DNA of 64,000 nucleotides. Source: Spinacia oleracea (taxonomy: Eukaryota; Streptophyta; Magnoliopsida; Caryophyllales; Amaranthaceae). Under the pieces are notes generated by a model. The model saw only the letters and a list, made by a program, of their open reading frames with translations, was not told the DNA's origin and did no database searches. The stretch is taken from NCBI RefSeq assembly GCF_020520425.1, contig NC_079487.1:132888385-132952384 (forward strand). The letters run 5' to 3'. The position numbers were made by a program, and so were the translations under genes. Position 1 is the first letter of the stretch. The number at the start of each line of letters is the position of its first letter. Shown here piece by piece: positions 1 through 12,625 of the stretch.

Positions 1-300
1 ATTGATGCAGAAAGCACATTACATACTACTATTCCTTAATTAATACAACGGTGTTTCATAAAAAACAGTACTAAGAAATAGTCTAATAGAACTAGCTCAC
101 ACGTACAAATACGTACACACCATACTTCGCTTAAAATTAACGTACATGCACTCCGGTCCTATCCTATAGTCCTATGCATAAATCGTCCTTAACAAAGATG
201 CTACATTTTTTGTCTCAAATTAGATTTAAAGACGATTTTGGACCTTTCAGATCCGCCTCTAAATTAGTGATTCTTTTGGTAGAGAAATCAAAGAACAACC

Positions 301-709
301 TCAACGCGTTTCTTCTTCAAAGTGTCGTGTCATCTTCACGTTATCATGGCTATCATTTTGTTCTTCAACTTCATTTTGGACCCTCGGGAAATGAGCCCAC
401 TGCAAAACATGTATAAACAAAAATCATCAAATAATTTTAAAAAAAACTTAAATTCATAATCTTTTTGGAACCAAAATATTAGAAAAGTTAATTAAAAATA
501 ATGACAATTAGTTAATCTTACATTTTTGGCAGCAGTGCTAAAGGCTTCCTTGTGACTCATGTTCGAATTTCTAGACTTAAGCCTCCTGATTTCTTCTCTA
601 TTAGACAAAACAAAGTAATAAACACGGTTGAATAATTAATACTTTTGTGGGTACGAATGAGTCACACTGTCACAAGAGAAATAATATATATAAATAATTA
701 CAACATAAC

Positions 710-790
<81 letters not shown>

Positions 791-2155
791 TAAGATTGAT
801 AATAAATATTGAATTTACTTGATGAATTTGTTATAAGCTGATGGTGCCCTTCTCTTCTTCTCTGGAGCTGCCAAAAATTAACAAAACAATAAGTTTTAAT
901 TATGTATGCTAGACGATTAATTAAATATTAATCACATAAAAGTAGGGAAAATACAACTAAATACGTACGTTTATTAACAACTTGCTCAAGCACAATGTTA
1001 TCTTCATCATCATCATCATCATCTTCTTCTTCGTCATCATCGCCGTCATCATTATCTTCTTCCGAAGAGGGTAGCATAGACAATGTAGTGCTGTGCCTAT
1101 CGGCCGTCACCCTTGACATATTCACTTCCTCTTGGTGTTTATTATTTTCCTTATGAATAAAAACAAGACATAAGTTAAACTTGTTTTAATGGCGCATTTA
1201 ATCACGTACTACCTCCGTTTTAAAATGATGTTTACACTCTTGTTTTAGTCTGTTTCATAATGTTCTTTACACTTTGTTTTATTCTATTTTTGGACATAAA
1301 AATTTACTACCTTACAATTCTTACCCCACCATATTTACAATTTTCCATTAACTTTATTCATTTTTTTTCTTCTTACACCATTCATTTTTTTTTACACATT
1401 TCTCTTATTTTATCCATATTCTATTACATTCAACCAACTTTTCTACTTTTGTTTTAATCTTTGTGCAAATAGTAACTGTAAACATTTTTATGAAACGAAG
1501 GTAGTACGAACAACTCAGCCAATGAAGTACTACTTATTGAACAACAACTCGACAATGTTTCTTAGTAACAAAAGTAGTAAAGTACTTCCAAGAGGAGTTG
1601 TACGTACGTTTTCAATTGTTGTACGGAGTTATTTTTCCCCATAATATTTCTAATTAGCACCTAATTAGATGGTGTACATTTTATGATTCCAATCATTATT
1701 TATGAAAAAGGACAAAAGGAAGGGGATTATGGGTGTTTAATGACAATTAAGAGTGTGATTAATTAACTATTACGAGTAAATGAGATCGAATTAATTAATT
1801 AATTAATTAATTAAATTACCTGATCTTGGTTAAGGGAAGAAAAAAGATGGAGAGGGACAAAGGAGGCTTTCAACATGTTGACTGAGAGAAGACCATTGCA
1901 ATGACCACACCTTACAGTCACCACCATTGACATGCTACAAGTCGGCACGCTCACCTTCGCAATAAAATCATAAAAACCACAACTTTGGAATCAGATGTTG
2001 TCACATTACTAGTTCAAATTACACTATAAACTTCACGACTGATTAATGAGATAAGATTTAAGATTACGTACCAGTAAGATAGTGGTGCAAAAAGTGCATT
2101 GGACGTAGCATATTTGTTCTTGAGTATCAAAGAAACGGTCAAGTGATGCTGCCAT
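301..2155 (-). CDS. INO: YABBY transcription factor, INNER NO OUTER type
   Basis: Six exons on the minus strand (2155-2072, 1954-1820, 1149-969, 867-819, 597-522, 399-301), all with GT-AG borders and compatible phases, give 207 aa. An N-terminal C2C2 zinc finger has CTFC (about residues 20-23) and CGHC (44-47). The finger is followed by SVNMLKASFVPLHL, which resembles INO more than other YABBYs. Exon 3 carries a strongly acidic run of Glu and Asp. Exons 4-6 encode the HMG-like YABBY domain (PPEKKRRAPSAYNKFIK, then SHKEAFSTAAKNWAHFP). INO proteins are nuclear DNA-binding factors that set outer-integument polarity in ovules; that role is inferred from the family. At 207 aa it is shorter than Arabidopsis INO (231 aa, from memory), mainly in the C-terminal tail. 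Intron 2 holds a MITE and intron 4 a long TA/GT microsatellite. The YABBY call is near certain; the INO subtype is likely. Confidence 0.9.
708..790. repeat. (TA)n-(GT)n compound microsatellite
   Basis: A run of about 30 TA units is followed by eight GT units. It lies inside intron 4 of the INO-type gene, between the two exons that encode the YABBY domain. It is probably length-polymorphic. Confidence 0.95.
1209..1504. mobile_element. Stowaway-like MITE in INO intron 2
   Basis: The ends are inverted copies (CTACCTCCGTTTTA and its near complement at the right end) with TA on both outer sides. The interior matches, in reverse orientation, the elements at 41161-41476 and 42291-42581, so the three are one family. 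It has no coding capacity; the open frame inside it is chance. Confidence 0.75.
1789..1815. repeat. (TTAA)n short tandem repeat
   Basis: About six TTAA units lie a few bases beyond the splice donor that ends exon 2 of the INO-type gene, inside intron 2. Confidence 0.8.
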
Positions 2156-2241
2156 TATGTTAGCTAGAGGGAGGAATTGAAATAAGAGAGTGGTTGTAAA
2201 ATTGTAGGTTTTTTAGGGTTTTAAAGGGTAGTAATACGAAT

Positions 2242-2252
2242 AGTATATATAG
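2242..2252 (-). promoter_or_regulatory. Candidate TATA box of the INO-type gene
   Basis: Read on the minus strand this is CTATATATACT, about 90 nt upstream of the start codon at 2155. It is the best TATA-like match near the gene. It is inferred from position and composition only. Confidence 0.4.
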
Positions 2253-3548
2253 TAAAATATTAGAGTTCATTAATAATTGAGTCATGTGTTATACTGTAAT
2301 ATTTACTACTAGCTAGGTTATATGCAAGTTTGTTTATTATTCCTAGGATATAAATGCTTGAAAACAATACACGAATTGTGAAAATCTGTGTTGTATGTTA
2401 CGTAGTTATGGGTTTGATTTGGATGTTATTATGGAGTTTTATCGTACTTTTGTTAGAGTAGAAGAATCGAAATCTCAATAGTTAATAAGACAAAGAAAAC
2501 TAATTCATAGAAAATCAGGCACGTTACAAGACGGTGTAACATTTGTAATAAGTGGGAAAATAATTAATTCTTTTTCATGGAACGTGGATTAAAAGATAGA
2601 AAATCGATCTCGACACAACTCCTTATAAGTAGACCACTAAAAATTGTTGTCCATTCTCAAACTCTAGCTCACATTAAGTTTGCAAACATCATTCTCCTAA
2701 AAGATGCGGAGTACACATGCATCAACTAGTCGATACACGAGTAGCTGGCAAACCTGTGCTTGCATTATTGTGAATGTTCGTACCATATATAACATTCTGA
2801 GACTGTATGCAATTGTGTGTCCCACACACCTTATTAGCTAGCCTATCATTCCTAACTATATTAATTAATGTACTTTGTATAATTAATTGGAGAACTTCTT
2901 CCTTCTTACCCTACCAATTTTTTTTTTTTTTTTTGGTATTAAAAGCCGTGAATATCTTAAGGTTGAGAAGTGAAAATAGTTGGATTTAGTTAAGTTCTGG
3001 GATGAATTGAATTGAAGTAATTTGAAACATTGACAAACACTTGATAGGCATGACATAAAAGAGAGAGATTTCCAAAATGTTGTTGGTTTGATGGTAAGAA
3101 ATTGAAGGAAAGGGGACCAATGCCAATTTTGTTAAGTGTTATTTTCTGCCTCCAATATATTTCTAAATTAGGGTTTCTATAGATGATTATTTACCTTATT
3201 CGGGAGTGGAGGAAGTTTCTAGAAATGTGTACAATAATAGAAAGGAGGTATCTTAGGATTTGTCTTAAGTCAAAGAAAGAAATGTCATTGCATAATTGAC
3301 CACAGTCGATCTGTAAATGAGTTGAAACTTTAAATGTTGATTTTTTATATTTTATTTTACTTACTTTCTATTATGTCTTGATTTGTGTTGCTTTCAGTTT
3401 TCCTGTTCTTCATTTTTTACCCAAATTTAATTCCCAACTACCTACATTTTTTTTATTCAAGGGCAAAACCAAGTCTACTGGTGCACGTGCTGGTTCCTGA
3501 CAATTGGAAGTTCAATGAGATAGAGGATTTTAAAAAATAAAAAAATTG
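2253..3548. other. Gene-free upstream region of the INO-type gene
   Basis: AT-rich sequence with no frame resembling a protein and a T16 run near 2919. Promoter elements of the INO-type gene probably lie here, but none can be named with confidence. Confidence 0.6.
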
Positions 3549-3998
3549 GAGCGATTTCCTTCGATATTGTTTGATGATTTGTAAATTTCCAAAATATGCT
3601 ACTTTTTCACTTATTTCCCACTCTACCGTCCACGTCAGCAAGAAAGCCGGTCTAATTTTTTTTATAAAATCTACAATAAACCGCTATCTGAAACAGCGGT
3701 TTAAAGGTAAAAACCGCTATCTGAAATAGCGGCTTATAAAACCACGCGGTTTTATAAAGTTTTGTTTTAAAAGAAACCGCTATCTCGGATAGCGGTTTAT
3801 ACCATTGAGCCGCCATCTGAGATAGCGGTTTGCTTTAAAACAAAACCGCCATCTCAGATGGCGGTTCAACGCTGAACCGGAAAAAAAAATACTTTTCTTT
3901 CTCCCTTGCTGACGTGGACGGTATGGTGGGAATTAAGTTAGAAAGTAACGTATTTTGGGAATTATTGGATCTTTATGCAATATTGAAGGAAATCGCTC
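3549..3998. mobile_element. Foldback element with hairpin-cluster core
   Basis: About 95 bp at each end are imperfect inverted copies: the left begins GAGCGATTTCCTTC, the right ends with its near complement, and both reach CCGTCCACGTCAGCAAG on the inner side. The outer flanks AAAAAATTG and AAAAAATTC look like a 9-bp target duplication with one mismatch, which suggests a MULE-like origin. Between the arms (about 3678-3870) lies a cluster of small palindromes built from AAACCGCTATCT and AGATAGCGGTTT. No protein is encoded. Confidence 0.75.
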
Positions 3999-4659
3999 AA
4001 AAAATTCATCTAAGCTTTTCACAAACAATATAAATTTTTTCAGACAATTTTGACATATATAATTTCAGACAAAATAAATTCAATTATACAACTCTCATTT
4101 GTTTTAGAATAAGTGTAACAGTTTGACTTTATAACTATTCACATATTAACTTTGAGTTGATTTTTAATACATATTAAAAATTGTAATCGTACAATATGTT
4201 GTTTGGATTAATCACAATGTATATTTTCGTAATATTAATGTTTATTTTATAAATTAACCGACAGTTAAGATATTAATTGTCAAATATGTGCATTGACACT
4301 TGTACCATTCAAACGGTTGCACATATTATTAAACGGAGAGTAATAATTAAGTTTAGATAATTTGACATACGTTAATATTTCATACAAGATAAATTGAGAG
4401 AATTAAAACTAAATTGAACCAAACCACGTCTAAATTGTAAAAAGAGAGAACCCTTCTAAACTACAAAGTACTTCGTATTAAACAATCGAATTATAAGCAA
4501 AAACTTTTCAAGAATATAGGGAATGTCACGTAAGCATACCATCGTGTTACGAAATATTATGTACAAAAAATAAATGAGTAAATGAATAGTAGAGTGTGAA
4601 TTACCCCATCCATGTATTCCTTCACAAATTAGAAAACCTTATTTTCTTTCTTTGTAATG
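3999..4659. other. Gene-free AT-rich spacer
   Basis: Only AT-rich sequence without a credible frame or repeat is seen here, between two MITEs. Confidence 0.6.
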
Positions 4660-4668
4660 TAAAATGAG

Positions 4669-5186
4669 GAGGGAGGCTACATCGCTGGTAACCAGCGGCA
4701 CAATTACCCCATATCCGGGGTATAATGATAATTTTATCTAATGAGTTGAAAAGTCAAACAAAGTACTACATATGGGCAACAATCACAGTAATTAGTACAA
4801 CAATGACAGTATTTTAATACAACAATGACAGTATTTATGCAAACGATGACAATATTTATATAACACTTGTATACATACTTTTACCCATTTATTTAATATG
4901 CAACACTTTTATCCATTCATTTAAGTGGTCTCTTTACTTTTTATATTTCATTACAGTTGTATACATAATTTCCTTTTTTTTTGGGTGATTGTGACAGTAT
5001 TTTAATACAACAATGACAGTATATATACAACAATGACAATACTTATATTAGAAATGACAGTATATAACAAGTTAACAACACTTTTACACATTTATTTAAA
5101 GGTGGGCAATGTTTTCAAATTTTTTTATTTTTTAAAGTGGGTATGGAGTCCTTATTTCGCTGGTTACCAGCGATGTAGACAACCTC
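4669..5186. mobile_element. MULE-like MITE with 9-bp target duplication
   Basis: The element is bounded by exact copies of TAAAATGAG (4660-4668 and 5187-5195). Its terminal inverted repeats both start GAGG and share CTACATCGCTGGTAACCAGC; the part CGCTGGTAACCAGCG is itself a palindrome. The interior holds repeated ACAACAATGACAGTATTT units. The length is 518 bp and there is no coding capacity. The 9-bp duplication points to the Mutator superfamily. Confidence 0.8.
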
Positions 5187-5484
5187 TAAAATGAGCGAGA
5201 TACCGACCCGAACACAAATTCTACTCATCATACAACTAGGTAATAATATTTTATTTTCTTGATAACGCGTACACTATATGTACCGTTATAAGACATGTAT
5301 ATTCGAGTGTATGATAGAAGTATTGGATATCGTAACAGGTACGACCCTGAAATGCCAAAAACCAAAATTGAAGGGCTTAGAAGCCCAATAGTTGAATAAT
5401 AAAGGCCCATGTATAAAACTAACAAAATAAAATAGCCCAACTTTCGATACCCAATGGGAAAAGAAGGCGCTAAAATATCCTTAG

Positions 5485-5506
5485 AACAAACAAACAAACA
5501 AACAAA
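5485..5506 (+). repeat. (AAAC)n short tandem repeat in the CAF2 5' leader
   Basis: Five AAAC units lie about 60 nt before the chosen start codon of the splicing-factor gene. This low-complexity leader is one reason for not starting translation at 5454. Confidence 0.8.
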
Positions 5507-5564
5507 TAAGCAACCGGATAAACTAAACCCCCCAACTGTCTCTCTTTCACTCTCCAATCTGCAA

Positions 5565-8500
5565 ATGGCAATCCTTGCTTCACTTCCAAACCACAACCTC
5601 TTCTCCTCCCTTCCAACCACCGCCCCAACCACCACAAAACCACCACCGTCCTCCTTTACTCCGCCAATCCCAGTTCCCAAATACCCTCCTAAACAGAAAC
5701 GCCCAAAACCCCAACCTTCAAAACCCCACAAAAACCACCCTGCATTCACCAAAATCCAGCACAACAAAACCAAATACTTCAAACCCATCTCATCTCCCAC
5801 CCCAGTAATCCTTTCCCCCCCTTCCTCCCCCGACGCCGACACCGAAAACAACGATGACCGAGCCGTCGTAATTGGGGAATCCGGGGTATCCTACCTCCTC
5901 CCAGGAGCCCCATTTGAGTTCAAATTCAGCTACTCAGAAACCCCAAAGGCGAAACCCTTGGCAATTCGAGAACCTCCTTTTTTGCCCTTTGCTCCTCCCT
6001 CAATGCCACGCCCTTGGACCGGCAAAGCGCCTTTGAAATCGAAAGCGGAGAAGATGATGAAGAAGAAGATTCCATTGTTTGATTCTTTTAACCCTCCTCC
6101 TCCTGGAATGAAGGGGGTTAAGAGAGTTGAAATGCCTGGACCTTTTAATTTTGGGGAGTTTCCTAAAGAAGGGTTGAGTAGAAAGGAGATTATTGGGGAA
6201 CCCTTGTCTAAGGCTGAGATTAAGGCTCTTGTTCAGCCTCTTCTTGCTGATAATCGTCAGGTTAATCTTGGTAATGTGAAATTTAGGTTGCTTTTGGTTG
6301 AATTATTTCAAATAAGGATGATGTTTTGATTGATTTGTATGAATAATTGCAAATTTATATGTGGGTTATTTGATTTAGCTTTTTTTTGTATGGGATTTTG
6401 GCCAGCTTTGGGCTCGTTTGTTAGGCGATAGTAAATGGTGGTAATGGTAATGAATTTATATATGCGATTTAACATTTTTAAGGGATTTGTTGGATGGGCT
6501 TTATCATGGAATGCTCTCATTTATTAGTTGATTGTATTGAGGAGTTTACTTAATTTACCAGATGAATTGGTGAAGGTTTGTGTGGGTTATCAAGTTTAGG
6601 CTCTGAAGTGGTGTTGCTCTTGAACTTATGATAGCTTTGAGTTGAAGAGTTGTTTTTGGATTAATCACAGGCTTTAATTAGGGATTCTGTGGGTAGTCGA
6701 ATTAGGATCATAAACTATACAAGTTGCTTCAGTTTTTTCAGTTTGAAAGTAAAGAAGAATGTTGCTATCTGTGGTGTTTTTGAATTTGTCTGCCAGTAAA
6801 ATGGGTGTGATGTGTGTTGGGGTTGCTGTTAGTGGGACTTTAAGCTGAATTTCTTGTGTTGTTTTTGATGAGTTCTTGTTCATGGATGATTGTTTAATGT
6901 ATGATATTGTTTTAGGAAGAGATGGATTGACACACAATATGTTGGAGTTGGTACATTCGCATTGGAAGAGACAACGAGTTTGTAAAGTGAAATGCAAGGG
7001 TGTTCCAACTGTTGACATGAATAATGTGGCCAAATGTCTTGAGGTTTGTTCTTTGAACTTTCATGTGCTTCTTTCTTTCCAAGATATCCAATTGTCTTGA
7101 ATTGAGTTAAATTCTATTTACCCTACCTGAAAATGCAACTTACTTCTCCTTCGACTTAGGGAACAACTTCTCCATAATGAATATCTGGCTTTAGCTTTTA
7201 GTGGATTGAATATTTGAAATGATACGTTATGTATATAATTGATTTCTATATCTGTTGATAGTTAGTATCAGTCTATCAGATCACTGGTAAATATGTGATT
7301 ATACATGCATGGAATTCATTTCGAAGAGCAAACAACGGGGAGGGTAGAGATCCTTTTATAGGTTTATTCTGTCAATTCCATGAAGGGAATGCGTTATGGT
7401 CTATAATGTGATATCTTAGACATTTCATGGTTGGACTTCACAACATTCAGGACTTTTTTGATGATCAGTTATAATAAAAACTGCTTGTAATTTTCTAATT
7501 TCTTTAAAAATTTTGGATAGTCTTCATACAATATGTTTAAAATGAGTTCGTTTTCTTGATGCTCAGACTGTTCTTAACAATGTTAGGAGAAAACAGGGGG
7601 TAAGATTATACATCGCGTTGGTGGTGTAGTTTACCTATTCCGTGGACGGAATTACAATTACCGAACTCGCCCAAAATATCCCTTAATGCTTTGGAAGCCA
7701 GCTACCCCAGTTTATCCAAAACTTATTCAAGATGCTCCTGGAGGCTTGACAAAACAGGAGGCTGATGAGTTGAGACGAAAAGGAAAAAGCCTTCTAGCAA
7801 TATGTAAACTAGGTAAAATTTGATTCTGGATAGGTGCTGGTTCAATTTCTTTTTATTTCACTCCTTCCCTTGAGAGACATGACTTCTGCATCTCCACTTC
7901 CCCATGGTTCTTGTACCTGCTACTATTTGGCTCACTCAATGACGCATGTCATAATAATAGTTAAAGAATCCTCCTTGAGTTTCATGGAGTTTATGTTCTT
8001 AGTTTTTCTTGATTTTCTGACATTGTTTTGCTGCTGAAGCTGCATGCAAAATGGTAATCATTTGTGGTTTCCCTGCCCTTGTCTTTGCTTATGTTTTGAT
8101 GGAAAACATTTTCAAGGAAAACGCTTTTCCTACTTTTGTTTAGGGAATCAACTTTCCCAAGGTGGAAACTGGAAAGCATTTTCCTTTTGTAACTAATCCC
8201 TTATGTCCTTTTTCTCTATTCCCATCCATCTTCTCCTTTCCACTTCCATGTCCTTTTTCTCTATAACTTTTTCTTGTAAGGAAACAAACAAAGGAGAACT
8301 ATTTTACAATTTTGTTTTGCCTTGAAAAGGTATTTATGTTTTTCATTGAAACAAACAGACCCTTAATGTTAGGTTTAACACTCTTACTTGAGTCACCGAG
8401 TGTTCGTAATTAGTTGATAGCTTGCTATCCAAATGAGAATGTGAAATGTGGTAAACATTTTACTTTGAGGCTTTGAGCTCTTTTTTCTGAAGTCAGAATT

Positions 8501-11500
8501 CGGTTTATAAAAAAATAAAAAGAAAAACTGAAGTCAGAAACCTCTTGTACTTACCTCATGCATTCTGTCCTCCTAGTCCCTGTTTTATGTCTCAAATGCT
8601 GGTGTTATGTGCTGATTCTTTATGTTGACTGCAATTTCTATCATTCCCTGTTCTGGTGTTGCAGATTCTTTTATCAATATCTTTAAATAGAAAAGGTTCG
8701 GAAAGACTACAAGATGGAAAATAGAGAGCAGTTTCACCTTTTGCATTTAGCCAAGTTCATTTCCCATGTCCTTTGGGTCATCTTAGTTTGATTTGTATAA
8801 TGTGACATGTCTAAAACACTAAATTTCTTTCTTATGCTGCAGCAAAAAATGGAGTCTACGATAACCTAGTAAATGAAGTGAGACACGCTTTTGAAGGAAG
8901 TCAACTTGTTAAGGTTGATTGCCGAGGATTAGAGCCCAGTGACTACAAGAAGATTGGGGCAAAACTAATGGTATGTATTCAGCTTTCTTTAGTTTGATCC
9001 TTTTAAGTCTCAAATGGTCCCATTTACTTTTAGATTTCACGCTTACACTAGCAACAGTAGTAAGCAGGTTAACGTTATGACTCGTTGTTACAACTTCCTG
9101 TAATCTGATCTAGTTTGGTATCATTTTGATGGGTTCTATCAATTTTATGGTCCGCTTGATTGCAGTATTGAATGACTGCAATAGTAATGAGTTTGTGTAC
9201 AATTTTGTATTGGAAATCTCATGCTGAAGTATATGGTAATGCATCAACTCTTGGCCCAGGTATGTAGTTCTTCATAAATCTTCATTACCACTCAATATCA
9301 CCTCTGAAGTGGTAATTGACTTTAATGAACAAAATTACATATATGAGGTAGAGTTTAAAAACATTATATGTGGGGAGTGAACTTTGTTTACAAAAGTAAA
9401 CACAAACTCATTATTATTACCTCCATCCACTACCGCTTACCAACCAGTTAATCAGGTAGTAGGTTTCACACTTTCTGAAGTAGTAAACTACTACAAACTG
9501 ATATATGGGGTAGGGGCATTTCAGAAAATAGCTTTACACGTTAGTATGGGTATCTTATGGAATAAGGTAGGGGGTTAGTTTGGGAAGAAGTACTGTATAT
9601 AGATTTTAGAGAGCTTATTTGAGAGGGGGATATGTTGAGTATTGATTGAGTGATTGGTGAGCTTTTTAGAGTTCTTTTGGGAGAGAACCAAGCCTCTTGA
9701 TATCTCTGAATACCATTACATTTTTCTGTAATTTCCACCTTATTAATACAATCATCTTCTTCTTCCTATTTTCTGCCATTAGTGGTGTAGCTATGTTAAT
9801 TCATAGGATAAACACTAAACAGGTTAATTTTTTTAACTCGTTGCTTCTTTGTCTCTGACTCCTGGCTGCCCGGTTCAGGGAGTTTAGTTACTCTTATAGT
9901 CTTATCCATATGGTAAGGATCTGCTAAAGGCACTAAAATCATTCTTGCTAGTCTTGGTATGTGTGAAACTCATCCTCTAAAGGGTTGGCCCCTGTTATGC
10001 ACACTAAAAAAGTGGAGAATTTATTCATACGTTCAAGATCCTTTATAGCTTGCTATTATGCAGGAAGTACCGCTGGTATTAAACTGTTTTGAGGCTACAA
10101 GGACTATGGTCTCTATTAGAGAAGAGTTAAAGGGCTGAACTATCATTCCTCACTGCTCAATAACTAATTAACTACTAGCAAGACAAAGGAGCTAATCCCT
10201 TCATAAATAACCAAGTGGAGTATGGACAGATTGTATCATAGCTTTTGCCTCACTTTTACATAAATAAATCAATGTTGTTTCTAACCAAACTTTCATATTA
10301 ACTGTCATTGTTCTGTAAATTTTCTGACTAAACAAAACGCATGCTTTCTAATATGGACTCGTTGCTTGCATACATTGAGACTGAAAAGGGCGGGCTGTTT
10401 TCCCTCTAAATTACTCCATACAAATTTGACCATGTCGTTGTTTTTATTAAATATTTCCATCATGCTACAAATGCTTATTCATCTCAATCCCTTTCCAAAC
10501 CTATTGTAAATCCTTCTACGAGCTCAACCCACTCACTTAGGCTCCGCTTGATTGGGTGTAAAACATTTTCAGTGTAAAATGATTTCATGGAAAACAATTT
10601 ACAATGGAAAACACAATTCCAAAATTAGTTTTCTGTTGTTTGGTTCCATGTAAGAAAAATGATGAAACAGAAGGAAAATGAAAGGGAAAGAAAGCACGTA
10701 GTGAGAGGAGTGTACAAGAGAGATAAGGAAAAGGAAGGAAAACGGTTTTCCCTTCATTTTGAAGGGAAAATGATTTTCCATCATTGGGAGAGCAATTTTA
10801 CTCATAGGGAAAGTGGTTTTGCACTTCTTTGCAAACCAAACAAAAAGTTGAAAATAGAGGAAAACTGTTTTCCCAGAAAATGTCTTACGTCCTACCAAAC
10901 GGAGCCTTAGGCTTGGGAAAGTTCCTTCTTGTTTGGTCCTGACATCCTCTATTAGTCTACTATTACCATGCCCACTAGTATAGTTTTACTGACATATGTA
11001 ACAAGATTGCTAAAATGGCTTGATTATGAAAATGCTGGCTATTTTCCTTCAATGGACCGCTAGATAATATCTTGGAAATGTAAGTTTCTCTGAATGAGCT
11101 TCAGTTCTGTGCAATGGTTAACAACTACTCCGTATTGAAATGGGATAGGCTGTGTTTGCTTGATTTGTTTTCATATGCTTGGAGATGGATAATGGATTTC
11201 TATAAGCCATCGGCTCTGATAGACGAAATAAGGCCATATTGTGTTGTGGACATGAAAATAGCTGCAAACTGCCAGATCATGACATTCTTCCTATGTGTTC
11301 AACAGGAATTGGTTCCCTGTGTGCTGCTTTCTTTTGATGATGAGCAGGTACTAATGTGGAGGGGACGTGACTGGAAGTCTATGTACCCCGACACTCCAAC
11401 AGCCTGGCTGGATGCTACTGTAAATGGTTTTCATGGTTCAGGTATGTTTTATTTCGGTTGTATATTATGTTGATCGGACTCTTCATTTCACCACTAGTGC

Positions 11501-12625
11501 CCATGTCGGATTTTCGACACTCCAATAAGGTTATGAGCACTTGATACTTCATTTTTGGACTTTAAACATAGGTATTGTCTATAATCCAAATATCCACGCT
11601 GGATGCCTCAAACTAGTCAGCAAAAATGAAAAATGAATCACAACCGAAGCACTGTGCTTTGTTTGAAATATATCAATGATCTTCACTTAGAAATACACTA
11701 AGAACATGTTTGGTATAGAATTTTTTAGTGATGGAAATGGAATCAATTAACTATTTCCATCACATAATGTTTGGTATGAGGGGAGTGGTCACAAATCACA
11801 ATCCATTTCGTAAGGATAACCAATACCACCATTTGTTACCTCTCCCAACCCTATGGTAACACTCATCAATTCCTATTTGTTACAAGTGATTCCTTTTCCA
11901 AGGTATATCAAACAACTTATAATGGCAATAGTTAACATCACCCTTTGTCCTTACTTATTTCCTTTCCATTTCCTTTCCTAAATTTATACCAAATATGCCC
12001 TAAGCCCTTTCCTAAGTATCTCCACCTTATTTCCACTTATTAGTTCAGTTAAGTTCAGGAAAAATAAGGGTTGGTCAAGTACAATTTATAACTAAAATAA
12101 GTTCCAATAAGTTCAGATAAGTTCACTTGTAAGTGGAAATAAGGTGAATAAAACGCAAGTTGTATTGTAGTGTTTGTCTGATTTTGGCGCGCTTGTAGAC
12201 TAAGTTTCACGTTCTCTTTATTATGGTCATGAAAATTAGGTGAACCGAAAACAGTAATCTCAAGCCCAAGAATGATGTCACTATGGAAACGTGCAATAGA
12301 GTCGAACAAGGCAGTTTTACTAGACGAGACTGATCTTGGTCCAGATGCTCTTCTGGAAAGGGTTGAGGAATTTGAGAGGATGACACAAGCTACTGAGCAT
12401 TCGTATCCTGCTCTAGTCCATTCAGGTGAGGATATCATGTCATATTCTCAAACAGAAGATAAGGTTTTCCAAGATGATGAAGAATTTGAAGATTATTCCA
12501 TTGATGAAGAAGACGAGTTTGATGATTACGGGGATGACTTGTTTGAGGAAGCAGAATCGCCTGCTCCTCTCGGCTCATTACCAGTTGATTATATTGCAGA
12601 GCAACTGCGCAGGCACAACGAATAA
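5565..12625 (+). CDS. CAF2: CRS2-associated factor, chloroplast group II intron splicing (CAF2-like)
   Basis: Six exons (5565-6270, 6916-7043, 7587-7812, 8843-8970, 11306-11441, 12255-12625) join in frame to 564 aa. An N-terminal Ser/Thr/Pro-rich stretch fits a chloroplast transit peptide. Two CRM RNA-binding domains follow: the first includes [29 protein letters not shown] and [10 protein letters not shown] (about residues 225-310), the second [20 protein letters not shown] and [10 protein letters not shown] (about 335-425). The C-terminal part has [19 protein letters not shown] and an acidic tail. CAF proteins bind the peptidyl-tRNA-hydrolase-like CRS2 and promote splicing of subsets of chloroplast subgroup IIB introns. 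The length equals Arabidopsis CAF2 (564 aa, from memory) rather than CAF1 (about 700). An in-frame ATG at 5454 would add 37 leader-like residues, so 5565 was chosen. Introns 4 and 5 hold MITEs. Confidence 0.9.
10540..10906. mobile_element. Tourist-like MITE in CAF2 intron 4
   Basis: The ends are GGCTCCGCTTG and CCAAACGGAGCC, an inverted pair, with TTA on both outer sides as expected for PIF/Harbinger elements. Inside, runs of GGAAAAC-type sequence appear in both orientations. It resembles the element at 54386-54715. The open frames inside are chance. Confidence 0.75.
11702..12000. mobile_element. Tourist-like MITE in CAF2 intron 5
   Basis: The ends GAACATGTTTGGTAT and ATACCAAATATGCCC are imperfect inverted repeats, and TAA stands on both sides. 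It is 299 bp and non-coding. The left end is close to the Tourist terminal consensus in its GTTTGG core. Confidence 0.6.

Noticed and set aside
5454-5564. An upstream in-frame ATG that would lengthen the CAF2 protein by 37 residues
   Set aside because: The added residues come from an AAAC repeat and pyrimidine leader and look nothing like a transit peptide start; starting at 5565 gives the usual family length.
5228-5851. A 207-codon open frame on the minus strand over the 5' end of CAF2
   Set aside because: It is the complement of the CAF2 leader and transit-peptide exon, is Gly-rich because the coding strand is CC-rich, and resembles no protein.
8090-8375. A third Tourist-like MITE in CAF2 intron 3
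   Set aside because: Internal GGAAAAC/TTTTCC phrases and a right end CAAACAGACCC-TTA are present, but the left end could not be found.
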